From NCBI RefSeq assembly GCF_000424005.1, contig NZ_AUJB01000008.1, positions 124,001-188,000 on the forward strand: 64,000 bases of DNA. Direction: 5' to 3'. Shown piece by piece: positions 62,964 to 64,000 of this stretch. Within the stretch, counting starts at the first letter, position 1. The number at the start of each line of letters is the position of its first letter. Below the pieces are notes generated by a model. It had not been told where the DNA came from and made no database searches. It was given only the letters and a program-made list of their open reading frames with translations. The position numbers and the translations under genes are program-made. This stretch comes from Pseudobutyrivibrio ruminis CF1b. GTDB taxonomy: Bacteria; Bacillota; Clostridia; Lachnospirales; Lachnospiraceae.

Positions 62964-62997
62964 AAAAGGTTTTCGCTTATTATGGCGAAAACCTTTT
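62964..62997 (+). terminator. 13-bp hairpin in the 5' leader of the GH31 gene
   Basis: AAAAGGTTTTCGC (62964-62976) pairs with GCGAAAACCTTTT (62985-62997), 8-base loop, followed by GTTGTC rather than a clean T tract. It could terminate the MCP operon and, lying about 7 bases after the predicted start of the next transcript, may also act as a leader hairpin. Confidence 0.65.
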
Positions 62998-63088
62998 GTT
63001 GTCTAAAATTCTTTTTTATCTCTTTTTATCCCCAACAAAAGGTTCGAGCTCTGTAATTATAGTTTTATGTAGTAGAGAGAGGTCGACG

Positions 63089-64000
63089 ATGACAATTGGA
63101 AATAAATATAGAATAACTGTGCTTACCAGCAGGCTTATTCGAATGGAGTATCAGGCTGATTATGATTTTGTTGATGCCCCAACTCAGATGGTGGTGAACA
63201 GATCATTTCCTAAGGTGGAGTACACAACCCTTCACAAGGATGGACTCCTTATTTTAGAGACAGATGATTTGATTTTTAAATACGATGGCAGGGAGTTTTC
63301 CACAGATGGTCTGACTATTGAGCTAAAAGAAAACGGCGAGGTTTGGCATTATAGCATCGTATATGGTAATTCTGACAGAAATCTTTACGGCACTGCCCGT
63401 ACACTTGATAACGCAGATGGTGGTGTCTGTCTTGAATATGGAATTTTTGGAGAAAAGGGTTTTGCTGTCCTTGATGACAGTGACAGTGCATTGCTGATTG
63501 ATGGAGAATTTGTAGCAAGAGAAAATAAAGGGCATGATCTTTATTTCTTTGGATATGGAAAGGATTACAGAGGCGGATTGAAGGATTTCTTCACACTCTG
63601 TGGAAAAACACCTATGCTGCCTAGATATGCGCTTGGCAACTGGTGGAGCCGTTATTATGCCTATTCAGCAGAGGAATACAATCAGCTTTTAGATAAAATG
63701 GAGCAGGAGAATATCCCTGTTTCAGTGGCAGTTTTGGATATGGACTGGCATGTTACAAATGTTGATCCAAAGTACGGAACTGGCTGGACAGGCTATACCT
63801 GGAATGAAGATTTATTTCCGGATTATAAGGGCTTTTTGAAGGGACTAAAAAATAGGGGACTTGCAACAACACTTAATTTACATCCAGCAGATGGAATCAG
63901 AGCATTTGAGTCAATGTATGAAAAGATGGCAAAGAGACTGGGAGTGGATCCTGCCAGTGAAAGACCAATTGAATTTGATTTTTCAGATGCTGAATTTAGA
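63089..64000 (+). CDS. GH31 alpha-glucosidase-type enzyme, N-terminal part (cut by window end)
   Basis: A 304-codon open frame from ATG 63089 runs to the right edge without a stop. GAGAGAGG lies 6 bases upstream. The N-terminal beta-sandwich (residues 1-175) is followed by the GH31 barrel entrance PRYALGNWWSRYYAYSAEEY and VAVLDMDWHVT. The catalytic Asp in the later WxDxxE region is beyond the window. GH31 enzymes cut alpha-glucosides or alpha-xylosides; no signal peptide is seen, so it is cytosolic. Confidence 0.9.
   Translation, partial: MTIGNKYRITVLTSRLIRMEYQADYDFVDAPTQMVVNRSFPKVEYTTLHKDGLLILETDDLIFKYDGREFSTDGLTIELKENGEVWHYSIVYGNSDRNLYGTARTLDNADGGVCLEYGIFGEKGFAVLDDSDSALLIDGEFVARENKGHDLYFFGYGKDYRGGLKDFFTLCGKTPMLPRYALGNWWSRYYAYSAEEYNQLLDKMEQENIPVSVAVLDMDWHVTNVDPKYGTGWTGYTWNEDLFPDYKGFLKGLKNRGLATTLNLHPADGIRAFESMYEKMAKRLGVDPASERPIEFDFSDAEFR

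Overview
The window looks like a chromosomal segment of a low-GC anaerobic Firmicute. Its best fit is a plant-polysaccharide-degrading Lachnospiraceae of the Butyrivibrio/Pseudobutyrivibrio type. This rests on AT-rich intergenic DNA, strong AGGAGG-type ribosome binding sites, many CUT1 sugar ABC importers without their own ATPase, GH13/GH94/GH31 enzymes, LacI and AraC regulators, and large methyl-accepting chemotaxis proteins (MCPs). I saw no rRNA, tRNA, insertion sequence, prophage or CRISPR array. The genus is an inference from gene content, not from a marker gene.

Layout. 1-9080: the tail of an amino-acid ABC ATPase, a ZIP metal transporter, the KtrB-KtrA potassium system, and a two-component system divergent from a MacAB-like export operon. 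9078-16908: a maltodextrin operon (short LacI repressor, starch-binding-like lipoprotein, GH13 enzyme, binding protein, two permeases, AAC(3)-like acetyltransferase). 16911-24430: a GH25-like surface protein with an altered catalytic motif, a LacI regulator with an LplABC-type importer, and a GGDEF protein. 24538-27297: a frame-disrupted small gene, a predicted ADP-ribosyltransferase-like toxin/HTH antitoxin pair under a promoter framed by a perfect inverted repeat, and an esterase. 27437-33699: three MCP genes, two of which share an almost identical signalling half. 33860-38756: iscS-iscU, about 800 bases of highly structured non-coding DNA, then metY-cysK behind a short ORF ending in clustered Cys codons.

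39063-45752: a sucrose cluster (importer, sucrose phosphorylase, LacI regulator, fructokinase) with a 28-bp perfect palindrome at its promoter. 45800-52505: a MATE exporter, an XRE/zinc-ribbon regulator, a hydrolase behind a hairpin-rich leader, CAT-like and GNAT acetyltransferases, a DUF89 protein, a DUF1653 protein and a degenerate phosphoribosyltransferase. 52660-64000: a GH94 phosphorylase, an AraC regulator, another importer, an orphan binding protein paired with an MCP, and the start of a GH31 glycosidase.

Together the genes describe a motile or chemotactic glycan user. Oligosaccharides enter through four importers that must borrow an ATPase encoded elsewhere. They are then split by energy-saving phosphorylases (GH13_18, GH94) and hydrolases, under LacI/AraC control.

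The least explained feature is a ten-site array of the 7-mer TACGGGT/ACCCGTA at 35848-36156. The sites strictly alternate in orientation at 30-32 bp steps, with one 53-bp step, which are near-integral helical turns. It lies directly upstream of a cysteine-codon leader peptide. These two, plus the toxin/antitoxin-like pair at 24853-26308, are the best candidates for undescribed biology.
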